From assembly GCA_963704405.1 (NCBI GenBank), contig OY969903.1:3038001-3102000 (forward strand): a stretch of DNA of 64,000 bases, read 5' to 3'. Shown here piece by piece: positions 25,708-33,370 of the stretch (position 1 is its first letter; every line of letters starts with the position of its first letter). Below the pieces are notes generated by a model. The model saw nothing but the letters and a program-made list of their open reading frames with translations, made no database searches and had not been told where the DNA came from. The DNA comes from MFD01213-c1 sp963704405 (GTDB taxonomy: Bacteria > Planctomycetota > Phycisphaerae > Tepidisphaerales > Tepidisphaeraceae). The translations under genes and the position numbers were made by a program.

Positions 25708-27120
25708 TTAAATATCGAAATACATGCAGAACTCATACGGATGCGGGCGAATCCGCAGGGCGTCCACTTCGTTTTCCCGCTTGTACTTGATCCAGTAGTG
25801 AATCACGTCAGCGGTGAAGACACCACCGTTGAGGAGGAATTCGTGGTCATTTTCCAGTTCGTTGCAGGCTTCATCCAGTGAACCGGGGGCAGAGCCGATC
25901 CGTTCGTATTCTTCGCTGGTCAGGTGATACATATCCTTATCCAGCGGTTCGCCGGGGTGGATTTTATTCTGGATGCCATCGATCGCGGCCATCATCATGC
26001 CGCTGAAAGCAAGATACGGGTTGCACGACGAATCAGGACTGCGGAACTCGATCCGCTTGGTCTGCGGCCGCTCGCTGTACATCGGGATGCGAATGGCGGC
26101 GGATCGGTTGCGACTGCTATAAACGAGATTGACGGGGGCTTCATAGCCAGGCACAAGCCGCTTGTAACTGTTGGTCGTCGGGTTGCAGAGGCAGCAGAGC
26201 GCGCGGGCATGTTTGAGAATGCCGCCGATGGCGTATAGGCCGATCTCGCTGAGACCTGCGTATTTATTTCCGGCAAAGAGCGGTTTGTCCCCCTTCCATA
26301 AACTGAAGTGAACGTGCATGCCCGATCCATTATCCTGAAACAGCGGCTTGGGCATGAATGTCACCACTTTCCCATGCCGGGCGGCGACGTTTTTGCAGAC
26401 GTACTTGTACATCATGACGCTGTCCGCCATCGTCACCAGATCCTGGAAGCGCATGTCGATTTCACATTGCCCGCCGGTTGCGACTTCATGGTGATGCGCT
26501 TCGACGGGAATGCCCAGGTTGATCAGTTCCGCCACCATTTCAGAGCGGATGTTCTGCATGGTGTCCATCGGCGGCGTGGGGAAATAACCTTCCTTCAGGC
26601 GAATCTTGTATCCGAGGTTGGTCGGGTCTTCATCGCCGCGACCCCAGATGCCCTCGCGGCTGCCGACGTAATGCTTGGAAAAATTAATCCCCTGATCGTA
26701 GAACGCCTGGTCGAAAATAAAGAACTCAAGCTCAGGGCCAAAATAGGCGGTATCGGCGATGCGCGTTTTCTTCAAAAAGGCGACGGCTTTACGCGCAATC
26801 GATCGCGGGTCGCGGCTGTATTCCTTCTTGGTGATCGGATCGCGCACATCGCAGATGATCGACAGCGTGGTATGCAGCATGAACGGATCGATCTTGGCGG
26901 TGTCGGCGACGGGGACGAGCAGCATGTCGCTTTCATTGATGGCCTGCCAACCGCGGATGGAAGAGCCGTCAAACCCAAAGCCGTGGTTGAAGCTTTCAAG
27001 CGTAAGCTCGCTGATCGGGCAGGTGGTGTGCTGCCACAGGCCGGGAAAATCCATGAAGCGAAGGTCGATGAACTGAACTTTTTTGGCTTCGGCAAGCTTA
27101 AGGACATCACGCGGGGTCAT
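25708..27120 (-). CDS. glnA: Type I glutamine synthetase
   Basis: ATP-dependent ligation of ammonia to glutamate, 470 aa from ATG 27120 (CTGGAGAA upstream; the open frame extends further but the family starts here). Motifs: FDGSSIRGWQAINESDMLLV, ATGGQCEIDMRFQ, KPLFQDNGSGMHVHFS (ATP site), NPTTNSYKRLVPGYEAPVNL with SRNRSAAIRIP, and LDKDMYHL, which carries a Tyr at the usual adenylylation position. Full length. The upstream 280 bp contain no gene and probably its promoter; divergent from acpS. Confidence 0.97.
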   Translation of the reverse strand: MTPRDVLKLAEAKKVQFIDLRFMDFPGLWQHTTCPISELTLESFNHGFGFDGSSIRGWQAINESDMLLVPVADTAKIDPFMLHTTLSIICDVRDPITKKEYSRDPRSIARKAVAFLKKTRIADTAYFGPELEFFIFDQAFYDQGINFSKHYVGSREGIWGRGDEDPTNLGYKIRLKEGYFPTPPMDTMQNIRSEMVAELINLGIPVEAHHHEVATGGQCEIDMRFQDLVTMADSVMMYKYVCKNVAARHGKVVTFMPKPLFQDNGSGMHVHFSLWKGDKPLFAGNKYAGLSEIGLYAIGGILKHARALCCLCNPTTNSYKRLVPGYEAPVNLVYSSRNRSAAIRIPMYSERPQTKRIEFRSPDSSCNPYLAFSGMMMAAIDGIQNKIHPGEPLDKDMYHLTSEEYERIGSAPGSLDEACNELENDHEFLLNGGVFTADVIHYWIKYKRENEVDALRIRPHPYEFCMYFDI

Positions 27121-27401
27121 CGGGTTCTCCAGGGAGCAAGTGCAGGCATGGGTGGGACTGATTCCAGTTGATGCGGAATTTAACGGCTGGTGTCCGAAGC
27201 GTCCAGCGGCAGTTGCAATACGCATCGGGGACCGGTTGGGAGGGTTCGGCCGCGCCAGCCACGGAAGGCCATGGCGAAACCGACGAGTACGAATAGAAAA
27301 ATTAGCGGCAGCCCTATGTCCATCCGGGCAGAAGTATATCATCTTGGGACGCCGGGCGCGGAAGGCTTTCCTCGCAGGCATTTGTACCCTACGCTTTAGG
27401 C

Positions 27402-27791
27402 ATGCCCATCCTTGGACATGGAATCGACATCGTCGAGACAGCGCGGATCAGAAGCATGGTTCAGGAACATGGGCAGCGGTTCCTCGACCGGTGTTTCACA
27501 GCCGCCGAGCAGGCTTATTGCGCGGCCAGCGTGAAGCGATATTACGAACACCTTGCCGGTCGATTCGCCGCCAAGGAAGCGGTGCTGAAGGTGCTCGGCA
27601 CCGGATGGCGCGGCGGGATCGCCTGGACGGATATCGAAGTGGCGAAGGAACAAAGCGGCCAGCCGAAGATTGTATTGACGGGTGAATGCGCGCGGATTGC
27701 AACCGACCTGGGAATCGCGCGGTGGCATGTGAGCATCAGCCACATTGAAACCCATGCCACCGCCAGCGCGATCGGGTTACGGAAAGACTGA
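27402..27791 (+). CDS. acpS: Holo-[acyl-carrier-protein] synthase
   Basis: Transfers the 4'-phosphopantetheine arm of CoA to acyl carrier protein. 129 aa, with ILGHGIDIVETARIRSMV (metal-binding Asp) and LAGRFAAKEAVLKVLGTGWR, the two family signatures. It ends in VSISHIETHATASAIGL. Complete and of normal length. Confidence 0.95.
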   Translation: MPILGHGIDIVETARIRSMVQEHGQRFLDRCFTAAEQAYCAASVKRYYEHLAGRFAAKEAVLKVLGTGWRGGIAWTDIEVAKEQSGQPKIVLTGECARIATDLGIARWHVSISHIETHATASAIGLRKD

Positions 27792-27838
27792 GATTTACCG
27801 ACACCAACAGCCGGCGGGGCAGTGAAGCGAATCGGCGG

Positions 27839-28084
27839 TCAGCGGGAGAATTCTCCGCCGAGCAGGTCGCCGGCCCTGGACATTTCAAACCAGAATTGCA
27901 ACGGCACAGGATTGGTCTTCGCCAGTTCGCGCAGCTCGACAAAAGCTCGATCGAGTTCCCCTTCATCCAGAAGCTCAAGCACATGGCCATGTTCTGTTGC
28001 AGGCGGCAAGGCCGCGATCGCGCCTTTAAGATGCTGCTCGATCTGTTCCGCCTGTTCCTCAATATCATCCGCCGGCTGTTCCAC
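27839..28084 (-). CDS. Small acidic helical protein at the end of the ESCRT-like cluster
   Basis: 81 aa if GTG 28084 is used (GAGG 6 bp upstream); ATG 28108 is an alternative. Predominantly helical: DDIEEQAEQIEQHLKGAIAA and LLDEGELDRAFVELRELAKT. The last gene of the minus-strand cluster, 71 bp after the CHMP-like gene. Unknown function. Confidence 0.55.
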   Translation of the reverse strand: MEQPADDIEEQAEQIEQHLKGAIAALPPATEHGHVLELLDEGELDRAFVELRELAKTNPVPLQFWFEMSRAGDLLGGEFSR

Positions 28085-28155
28085 GTGATTCCTCTTGAAG
28101 CATTTCATTTAAACGCCGCGGCCAAACCAGAGGTCTGGGCCGCGGACGGGTTATT

Positions 28156-28758
28156 CTAATCCTTCTGCTTTGCCCCAAGTTCCCTGGCAATTTCACTTTC
28201 CAGTTTATCGAGCTTGCCCAGTTCGGTTTTCTCCCCCGCCAGCACATCCGCCTGGATCATGCGATCTATTTCATCGTCGGTGACCCCATCTTCTTTTGCG
28301 CTGGTCGGAGCGGTCGTTGCGGACTGCTCCATGCTGTCCAGAAAAAGATCCATCCGCTCTTCCAATGACCCGGCCTGCGTGACGGCGCGTTCCCATTGCG
28401 CCTGAGTTTGCGTCAGATCCATTTCACCAAAGACCCGGGTAATCTCCCCGGCCATCAGGTTCATGCTCTGGGCAAACTGCTGGCTGGCCTGAGCCTGCTG
28501 CTGAATGAGCATCGCATTCTTCATCGACAGCAATTGCCGCTCGAGCATTTTCTTCACCGCCGCCGTGCGCTTGAGGGCGGAACGGACGAACTGATATTGC
28601 CCTTCGTCGCCGATCTTGCGGGCATGTTGTGCATTCTTGATAAAGTCATCGGCGAACTTTTCCTGCTGGCGGATGGACCGCTCGATCGAGCGAAGCCCCG
28701 CGCGGATTTTCATTTCGCGCTCAATTCGCCGTTCGTCTTTGCTCTTAAAAAGGCCCAT
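28156..28758 (-). CDS. ESCRT-III/CHMP-like helical protein A
   Basis: 200 aa, all helix and highly charged, without signal peptide or membrane helix. A short LFK-type start (MGLFKSKDERRIEREMKIRA) and a long basic first half (SIERSIRQQEKFADDFIKNA, GDEGQYQFVRSALKRTAAVK) are followed by Gln/Met/Asn-rich helices (LIQQQAQASQQFAQSMNLMA). The acidic tail has EERMDLFLDSMEQS and DDEIDRMIQADVLAG. This matches, in order, length and charge, the CHMP2/CHMP1 pattern of ESCRT-III (basic alpha1/alpha2, GQ...R spacing, MN..M segment, acidic autoinhibitory C-terminus). The similarity is by eye. PspA/Vipp1, the known bacterial branch of the superfamily, is the alternative but looks less like it. Confidence 0.5.
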   Translation of the reverse strand: MGLFKSKDERRIEREMKIRAGLRSIERSIRQQEKFADDFIKNAQHARKIGDEGQYQFVRSALKRTAAVKKMLERQLLSMKNAMLIQQQAQASQQFAQSMNLMAGEITRVFGEMDLTQTQAQWERAVTQAGSLEERMDLFLDSMEQSATTAPTSAKEDGVTDDEIDRMIQADVLAGEKTELGKLDKLESEIARELGAKQKD

Positions 28759-28780
28759 GCTTCTTTCGGCTAATGTCGAT

Positions 28781-29125
28781 TTACAGCTTTCGCTTCAGTG
28801 GAATCAGCAGCCCGGCGATAAATCCGCCCATCGCCATCCAAAGGTGGCCGCTGGTGTAAAATTCTCGCTCGATACAAATTCCGAGACCGCCGGCAAAACT
28901 CGCGATTGCGACGGCCAGCATGATCTGCCGCCATCCACCAAGCATGGCGACTACCATCCCCAGGAATTCCCAGAAGCCGTCCATGCGTTCCTGCACATCG
29001 GCGCGGCTGCGGATCCACCAATTCCGAAAAGTTGGAAATGCTGACGGCTGACTGCCGTAATTCAGCGTCGGGTTCGATTCGGCAGTGCTTTTGACGGCAG
29101 GGTCGATCATTTCGTTCCTGTTCAA
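28781..29125 (-). CDS. Two-helix membrane protein of the cluster
   Basis: 114 aa. A soluble N-terminal half (TFRNWWIRSRADVQERMDGF) is followed by two membrane helices (MLAVAIASFAGGLGICI and HLWMAMGGFIAGLLIPL) and a basic end (KRKL). It sits 22 bp upstream of the CHMP-like gene in the same direction. Function unknown; a membrane receptor for the helical proteins is conceivable from context only. Confidence 0.65.
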   Translation of the reverse strand: MNRNEMIDPAVKSTAESNPTLNYGSQPSAFPTFRNWWIRSRADVQERMDGFWEFLGMVVAMLGGWRQIMLAVAIASFAGGLGICIEREFYTSGHLWMAMGGFIAGLLIPLKRKL

Positions 29126-29129
29126 TTTC

Positions 29130-29468
29130 TCAATTCATCGTGCGCGGCGGAAGGCCTTCGATCATCACCGATCGCCGAGGCTTAGAAACACCGCGGACGG
29201 CGCCTGTTCCTCTTGCGCCCTCGCCTGATACATGGGACGAAGGTGACTTTGAAGTTCGAGCGCCGTCAACATTCGAAATCACGATCTTATCCTTTTCCTG
29301 GATTACGGGGAGAAGGGACCGGAGGCGGCGGCATGCAACGGCGCGCGTCCAAAGCCGGACGATTCCTGCAACTGGCCAAAGAATAATAACCATAACCCAC
29401 TCCGCGGCATTATTGCGATGGAATCGGCGGTGCGGGCTATCCGGCGTTGTGCGTTCATCCGAAGCCAT
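29130..29468 (-). CDS. Single-pass membrane protein of the cluster
   Basis: 112 aa from ATG 29468. One membrane helix (AAEWVMVIILWPVAGIVRLW, about 19-38) is followed by a basic stretch and a flexible Ser/Gly-rich tail. Four bp separate its stop from the next gene's start, so they are surely co-transcribed. Not recognised. Confidence 0.55.
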   Translation of the reverse strand: MASDERTTPDSPHRRFHRNNAAEWVMVIILWPVAGIVRLWTRAVACRRLRSLLPVIQEKDKIVISNVDGARTSKSPSSHVSGEGARGTGAVRGVSKPRRSVMIEGLPPRTMN

Positions 29469-29481
29469 CGGCACACCTTTC

Positions 29482-29778
29482 CTAATCGTGGCGTCGTCCA
29501 CCAACGCAACCCGGCCATCGAAGCATCAAAGCGATAATGCCCGCACCGGCAGCGGTGATGGCAGCGCTACCGTCGTCCCATGCGCGAGACCCGCCCGCTG
29601 CATAGACAAGGCCAAACACGCAGAGGCACACGCCGACCGCAAACAAAAACTGGCGACCGCCGGCGGTGAGAAATTCACGCTCTTCAGGGCGGGGAGATGC
29701 GTAATCCAGCGGCGTGTTATGGCCGGCGGAGGGCAACACCTCGCCGTTCAACTCGTCGGTTGTTGGCCGCGTGGTCAT
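29482..29778 (-). CDS. Two-helix membrane protein of the cluster
   Basis: 98 aa from ATG 29778 (MTTRPTTDELNGEVLPS); an upstream in-frame start would overlap the preceding gene. Two hydrophobic helices, FLFAVGVCLCVFGLVYAAGG and AAITAAGAGIIALMLRW, and a His/Arg tail. Lies 23 bp after the stop of ESCRT-like gene B. Not recognised. Confidence 0.55.
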   Translation of the reverse strand: MTTRPTTDELNGEVLPSAGHNTPLDYASPRPEEREFLTAGGRQFLFAVGVCLCVFGLVYAAGGSRAWDDGSAAITAAGAGIIALMLRWPGCVGGRRHD

Positions 29779-29800
29779 GGATGCGCTCCGCGTTGGGATA

Positions 29801-30412
29801 TCACAGCTCACCATCTGCTGCGGCCTTGCGGCGAACAGCTTGGTCGGCCTGATCAAACGCCTGATCGTGCTTCACCGCGCCGCGGTCCAGGTCATTCCAG
29901 ATATTCATCAGTTCCTGTCCGGCGGATGACAAACCGGCGGAAGCCAGCGCGTCCTTATCGCCCTGTGCGCCGATCTCAAGCAGCGTATCAAGGCGGTCGC
30001 GATAGATGTCTTGGGTGATGCTGTCATCTTCAATCAGGCTGCTGATCTTGGCGACGTCTTTGTCGGTCAGGTTCAGCCGCCCCAGCGCGCGGCCGCGTTC
30101 GTTGTTTTCTCGGATCATGCGGAGCCGGCTGACCGTCAGCAACTCCTTGCTGCGCAAGTTCAACTCCCGTGCGGCCATCAACTGTTCCTGCGTCTTCAGC
30201 TCGAAATCCTGCGCCAGTGATTTTCGCAGCTCCGGCGATTTCTGGGTTGCACCCTGCTTGAAAATCTGTTGCTTCTGAGTGCTGATCGTTTCGATCTTTT
30301 TAAACAGCCGATCCCGTTGCTTGGTGAGAAGAATCTCCTCCTTGCGCAGCTCCTGCCGATCGAGCTGGCTGAGCGTCTTTTTGCGGCCGAAGAGTTTGTC
30401 GATCAATGCCAT
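29801..30412 (-). CDS. ESCRT-III-like helical protein B
   Basis: 203 aa, soluble, nearly all helix. It begins MALIDKLFGRKKTLSQLDRQ, the LFG-plus-basic start seen in Snf7/CHMP proteins. Long basic/Gln-rich helices follow (KQRDRLFKKIETISTQKQQI, SPELRKSLAQDFELKTQEQL), then acidic segments (DKDVAKISSLIEDDSITQDI, RLDTLLEIGAQGD). It lies 39 bp downstream of protein C. Same general plan as proteins A and C, so I place it in the same proposed set, with less direct resemblance to a named CHMP. Confidence 0.42.
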   Translation of the reverse strand: MALIDKLFGRKKTLSQLDRQELRKEEILLTKQRDRLFKKIETISTQKQQIFKQGATQKSPELRKSLAQDFELKTQEQLMAARELNLRSKELLTVSRLRMIRENNERGRALGRLNLTDKDVAKISSLIEDDSITQDIYRDRLDTLLEIGAQGDKDALASAGLSSAGQELMNIWNDLDRGAVKHDQAFDQADQAVRRKAAADGEL

Positions 30413-30451
30413 CTGTGTTTTTCCAACTGAATCGCCCGAATAAGCCCAAAA

Positions 30452-31948
30452 TCATCCCGCTTCAGGTTCGGCCTTTCGAGCTTGCGAGGCCACCGGCGCC
30501 GGCGGCGGCGAAGCTTCCCGCGATGCTTCGCGATCAGCGGATTGGCCGGCACCCTCCTGCGCGACCGTCACAGAGGCGGCCGCTTCTGAGCCGCGGTTTT
30601 CCTGTTCCAATTCTTCAAACAGCGCCTGTTCCTCCGCGCTCATGCTCGCGCTGGTGATTCCGCCGATGCTCGCGACCAGTTCAGTATTGGCTTCCAACTC
30701 CGCCAGCATGTCCTCAGCCTTGGCAGCGTCAGCGGCGACTTCCTCGCTGTCGGGCAGTTTGGCAATCTGGCCTTGCTGCACCAGTTCAAGATTATGCAGA
30801 TGCGTGCTGACAATATTGATCTGCTGGTTCAGAACCGTGAGCAGTTGCTGGCGGCGTTCGATGTCTTTCCGCAGTTGCAGCAGTTGGCTGGTCACGCGGC
30901 GTTTGGTGATGTCGCCGGTGGCTTCCTTGAACGCCCGCCGCAATGAACTTTCCTGGCGCTCGAGATTCCCCATATCTTCATACGACCGATCGCGCTGCTG
31001 GCTGAGCGCCGCCCGGCGCTCCGACAGAAATGCGATCTTCTTTTCATTTTCGCCTTTACGAGCGAACAGCGTTTTAATGCGGTCCATCAGCGGCATATCG
31101 GCACCTCCGCCTGTTCCGCCGCCATCACTCGCGGCAGCGGTTGGCACGCTTCCCTCACGGAACAGCACCACCCGCCCGTCCAGCCGCTTGGCCACAAGGC
31201 CGGGATTGGCTTTGGCATATGATTTAAACTCCGCCTCCACCACCTGCAGCGGAAGCTGCGTCTTGGCGGCGATTTTGTCTGTCGCGATTCCGGCGCCGGT
31301 GAGTTCTGATGTCGCCTGCTCGATCTCTTCCCGCACCCGGCCGCGCTTGGAATCTTCGGCTTCAGGATCGAATAAATCGACCAGCGATTTTGTTTCCACC
31401 GGCCCAAAGGTTGCCCAGCCGCCGGCTTTGTTCGGCTCAACCATCACCACCGTGCGATCCGCGCGGCGTTCAGCCAGCTCATGCGCTTCAATCGTAAATC
31501 CGCTGGTCGACATCAGCACGATCGTGGACGGAACACCGCCCAGCGAAGGGGGAATTTCGCCCAGGATTTTCTGCACTTCGCTGGTCTTCAGCGGCGCGGC
31601 TTCCTGTCCCGCGATCAATGACCGCGTCGGTGAGACGCAAACTACCTTCAACCGTCCCACCGGCGTTTTCAAAATCCACAGCTTTCGCTGAGACAACGTC
31701 ACTTCAAGCGATTCACCCACCGGCATCTGGCTTTGCAGACCGCGGTCGGGTTTGTTCATTTCACTCATCAACCGCTTCAAATCAACGGCGCCATCAGTCT
31801 TGACGATGCTTGGGATACAGGAAGTGACAGGCCGGCGGCCGCGAATGGTGTCGATACGCAGGCGGTCGTCTTCCAGCAGCCGCTCGACGTGGCGGATGAA
31901 GTCCTGCTCGCGCTGGCGATGAATGGATGGTTCGGAACTATTGCTCAT
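30452..31948 (-). CDS. CHMP7/Snf7-like protein C: winged-helix-like domain plus ESCRT-III-like coil
   Basis: 498 aa. Residues 1-200 form an alpha/beta domain with VPSTIVLMSTSGFTIEAHEL then AERRADRTVVMVEP, reminiscent of an Mrr-type fold. Residues about 203-265 look like a winged helix (GIATDKIAAKTQLPLQVVEA ... AKRLDGRVVLFRE). After a Gly-rich linker, residues 285-450 are Snf7-like: LMDRIKTLFARKGENEKKIA, ITKRRVTSQLLQLRKDIERR, LLTVLNQQINIVSTHLHNLE, AEDMLAELEANTELVAS and the acidic EEQALFEELEQE, comparable to the CHMP4 end. The tail is Ala/Pro/Glu-rich. Its ATG overlaps the 42-aa gene upstream. A winged helix before an ESCRT-III core is the CHMP7 plan. Resemblance judged by eye. Confidence 0.5.
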   Translation of the reverse strand: MSNSSEPSIHRQREQDFIRHVERLLEDDRLRIDTIRGRRPVTSCIPSIVKTDGAVDLKRLMSEMNKPDRGLQSQMPVGESLEVTLSQRKLWILKTPVGRLKVVCVSPTRSLIAGQEAAPLKTSEVQKILGEIPPSLGGVPSTIVLMSTSGFTIEAHELAERRADRTVVMVEPNKAGGWATFGPVETKSLVDLFDPEAEDSKRGRVREEIEQATSELTGAGIATDKIAAKTQLPLQVVEAEFKSYAKANPGLVAKRLDGRVVLFREGSVPTAAASDGGGTGGGADMPLMDRIKTLFARKGENEKKIAFLSERRAALSQQRDRSYEDMGNLERQESSLRRAFKEATGDITKRRVTSQLLQLRKDIERRQQLLTVLNQQINIVSTHLHNLELVQQGQIAKLPDSEEVAADAAKAEDMLAELEANTELVASIGGITSASMSAEEQALFEELEQENRGSEAAASVTVAQEGAGQSADREASREASPPPAPVASQARKAEPEAG

Positions 31949-32066
31949 TCGTTTCTACAGCCTCCGTACTGTCTCTGCGTATACGCAATCGGATGAACAA
32001 AAACAGGCCCACGATCGCGAACCATATCCAGCCGACGGATGCGAGGATGATATAGAGCGTTCGCAT
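31938..32066 (-). CDS. 42-aa single-pass membrane protein of the cluster
   Basis: MRTLYIILASVGWIWFAIVG then LFLFIRLRIRRDSTEAVETN and EQ. One membrane helix filling residues 4-26, then a basic patch, so the tail faces the cytoplasm. Its last 11 bases overlap the start of protein C (ATGAGCAATAG carries both the next ATG and this TAG), indicating translational coupling. Too short for most gene finders, but position and composition make it credible. Confidence 0.6.
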   Translation of the reverse strand: MRTLYIILASVGWIWFAIVGLFLFIRLRIRRDSTEAVETNEQ

Positions 32067-32073
32067 TGTTCTT

Positions 32074-32090
32074 TTGTCAGTGGTCCGTTG
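32074..32090 (+). repeat. Copy of the TTGTCAGTGGTCCGTTG repeat
   Basis: Seventeen bases that recur, with small changes, as the inverted pair at 60440-60460 and 60518-60538. Located between two genes of the cluster. Probably a dispersed intergenic element. Confidence 0.5.
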
Positions 32091-32106
32091 CTGTCATCCG
32101 TTTACT

Positions 32107-33017
32107 TTATGCCGGGCCTGTTGGCGTACCACAGCGAGGGCAGTAGCGCGCAATCTGCGGAAGGTGACATCCGCATGTCTGCGTGCGGCAAAATCTTATT
32201 CCTTGTTTCGCCGCCTCCATATCTTGTGGCGATGCGGCAGTTCTCACTCCTTCCGCCAGGATGCCTCGCAGCATCCGGCTGGTGGTGGTCATATACTTCC
32301 GTTGCATCGCCCCCGCCAGCGCCAGCGGAATCCCCCACCATGCCGCATGGAGGCAAGACAAGATCGCGCCAATCACCCACAACGCCGACAAACCGTTTTC
32401 AATTTTATATCGCCGCACGCCTGTCGTCGGCGGCCCCGCCGAATGCTTGGCCGCGTGGAAGAGTGACTTCACCGCAAACAAATGTTCGCGCACGACCAAC
32501 CAGTGGCATGAGTACGCCAGCAGCAGCGTCGTTAGCCAGATCACATAAAACAAATCATTATCGTCTCGAGAGTGCAAGGAGTGCGGTCGGCCTGCGCCGT
32601 AAATCACATATCGCAGTTCCGGAACGGTGTAGTCCAGATGGACGATCGCAATCCCAAACATCACCACCAGAAACCATGCCATCATGCTTGCGACAATCGA
32701 AGCCGCCGGCCGCGGTTCAAGCCGCTGGATCGCCTTCGTCATTCGCTCTAATTCCGCTGCCGGGCGCGATGCCTCCACCATTGGGCCAATGAAATCAGAT
32801 CCCGCCGCTCTGCCGCGATAAAATCCCCCCACCGCCGCGGCCAAAACAGCAGCGGCAGCACGCCAAATGTTAAATAACTCGAGATAAACGACCAGATCGG
32901 CCCCCACGTGCGGCTCTTCACCCGCCGATCCAGGCGGCGCAGCGTCTCACCAATCGGTTCGTTGCTTGCGAACGATTCAGAATCGATCGGCGAAGTTGCG
33001 GTTGAAATCGCAGTCAC
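32107..33017 (-). CDS. Polytopic membrane protein with C-terminal zinc ribbon (one frameshift near 32800)
   Basis: Start ATG 33017: ASNEPIGETLRRLDRRVKSR, first helix region SFISSYLTFGVLPLLFWPRR. The frame changes near 32795 (the first frame would stop at 32748). It continues MVEASRPAAELERMTKAIQR, helices IVASMMAWFLVVMFGIAIV and LFYVIWLTTLLLAYSCHWLV, and ends with a zinc ribbon CGCHLPQIARYCPRCGTPTG. Joined length is about 303 aa. One missing base in GCCCAATGG explains the break. The ribbon resembles those on the kinase and on the neighbouring membrane protein. Confidence 0.65.
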
Positions 33018-33064
33018 GTCTGTATTGCCCGGTCTGAAAGCTACCCTTCAAAAGACGATTGATT

Positions 33065-33360
33065 CTACCACATTGCCGCCCGTTGCACCGGCATTCGTTT
33101 GGGCATCGCAAGCGCACGTCCACACCGCCGGCAATAATTTGCCCCGGCCGGATTGATTGCCCTGCACTGCTCATTCCGGCACGTCGGCGCAGCGCCATCT
33201 CGCGCGCCACCGGCGCAGGACTGCCCGTCAGCGCGCGAACGATAAATCCCACAATCGAAGCAATCAACCAACCGCCAAAGACAACGGCGGTGACTGCCAT
33301 CACTCCGACAAAAATGAGAATGGTAATCACCAAATCACCCATGATCGCATCCAGCGCCAA
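33065..33360 (-). CDS. Membrane-anchored zinc-ribbon protein (one frameshift near 33190)
   Basis: N-terminal membrane helix LVITILIFVGVMAVTAVVFG then WLIASIVGFIVRA (start 33360). The frame changes near 33190 into TCRNEQCRAINPAGANYCRR CG, a four-Cys zinc ribbon, ending at 33065. Joined length is about 98 aa. The unshifted frame continues as unrelated sequence to 32977, which overlaps the next gene and is unlikely. Part of the minus-strand cluster, 10 bp after the kinase stop. Confidence 0.6.
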
Positions 33361-33370
33361 TTTAAAATCA

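Noticed and set aside
28156..28758. PspA/Vipp1 identity for protein A
   Set aside because: The expected PspA landmarks I know (amphipathic N-terminal helix, length about 220 with uniform coil) are not evident, whereas the basic-to-acidic layout and Met/Asn-rich middle fit CHMP proteins better; kept only as an alternative.
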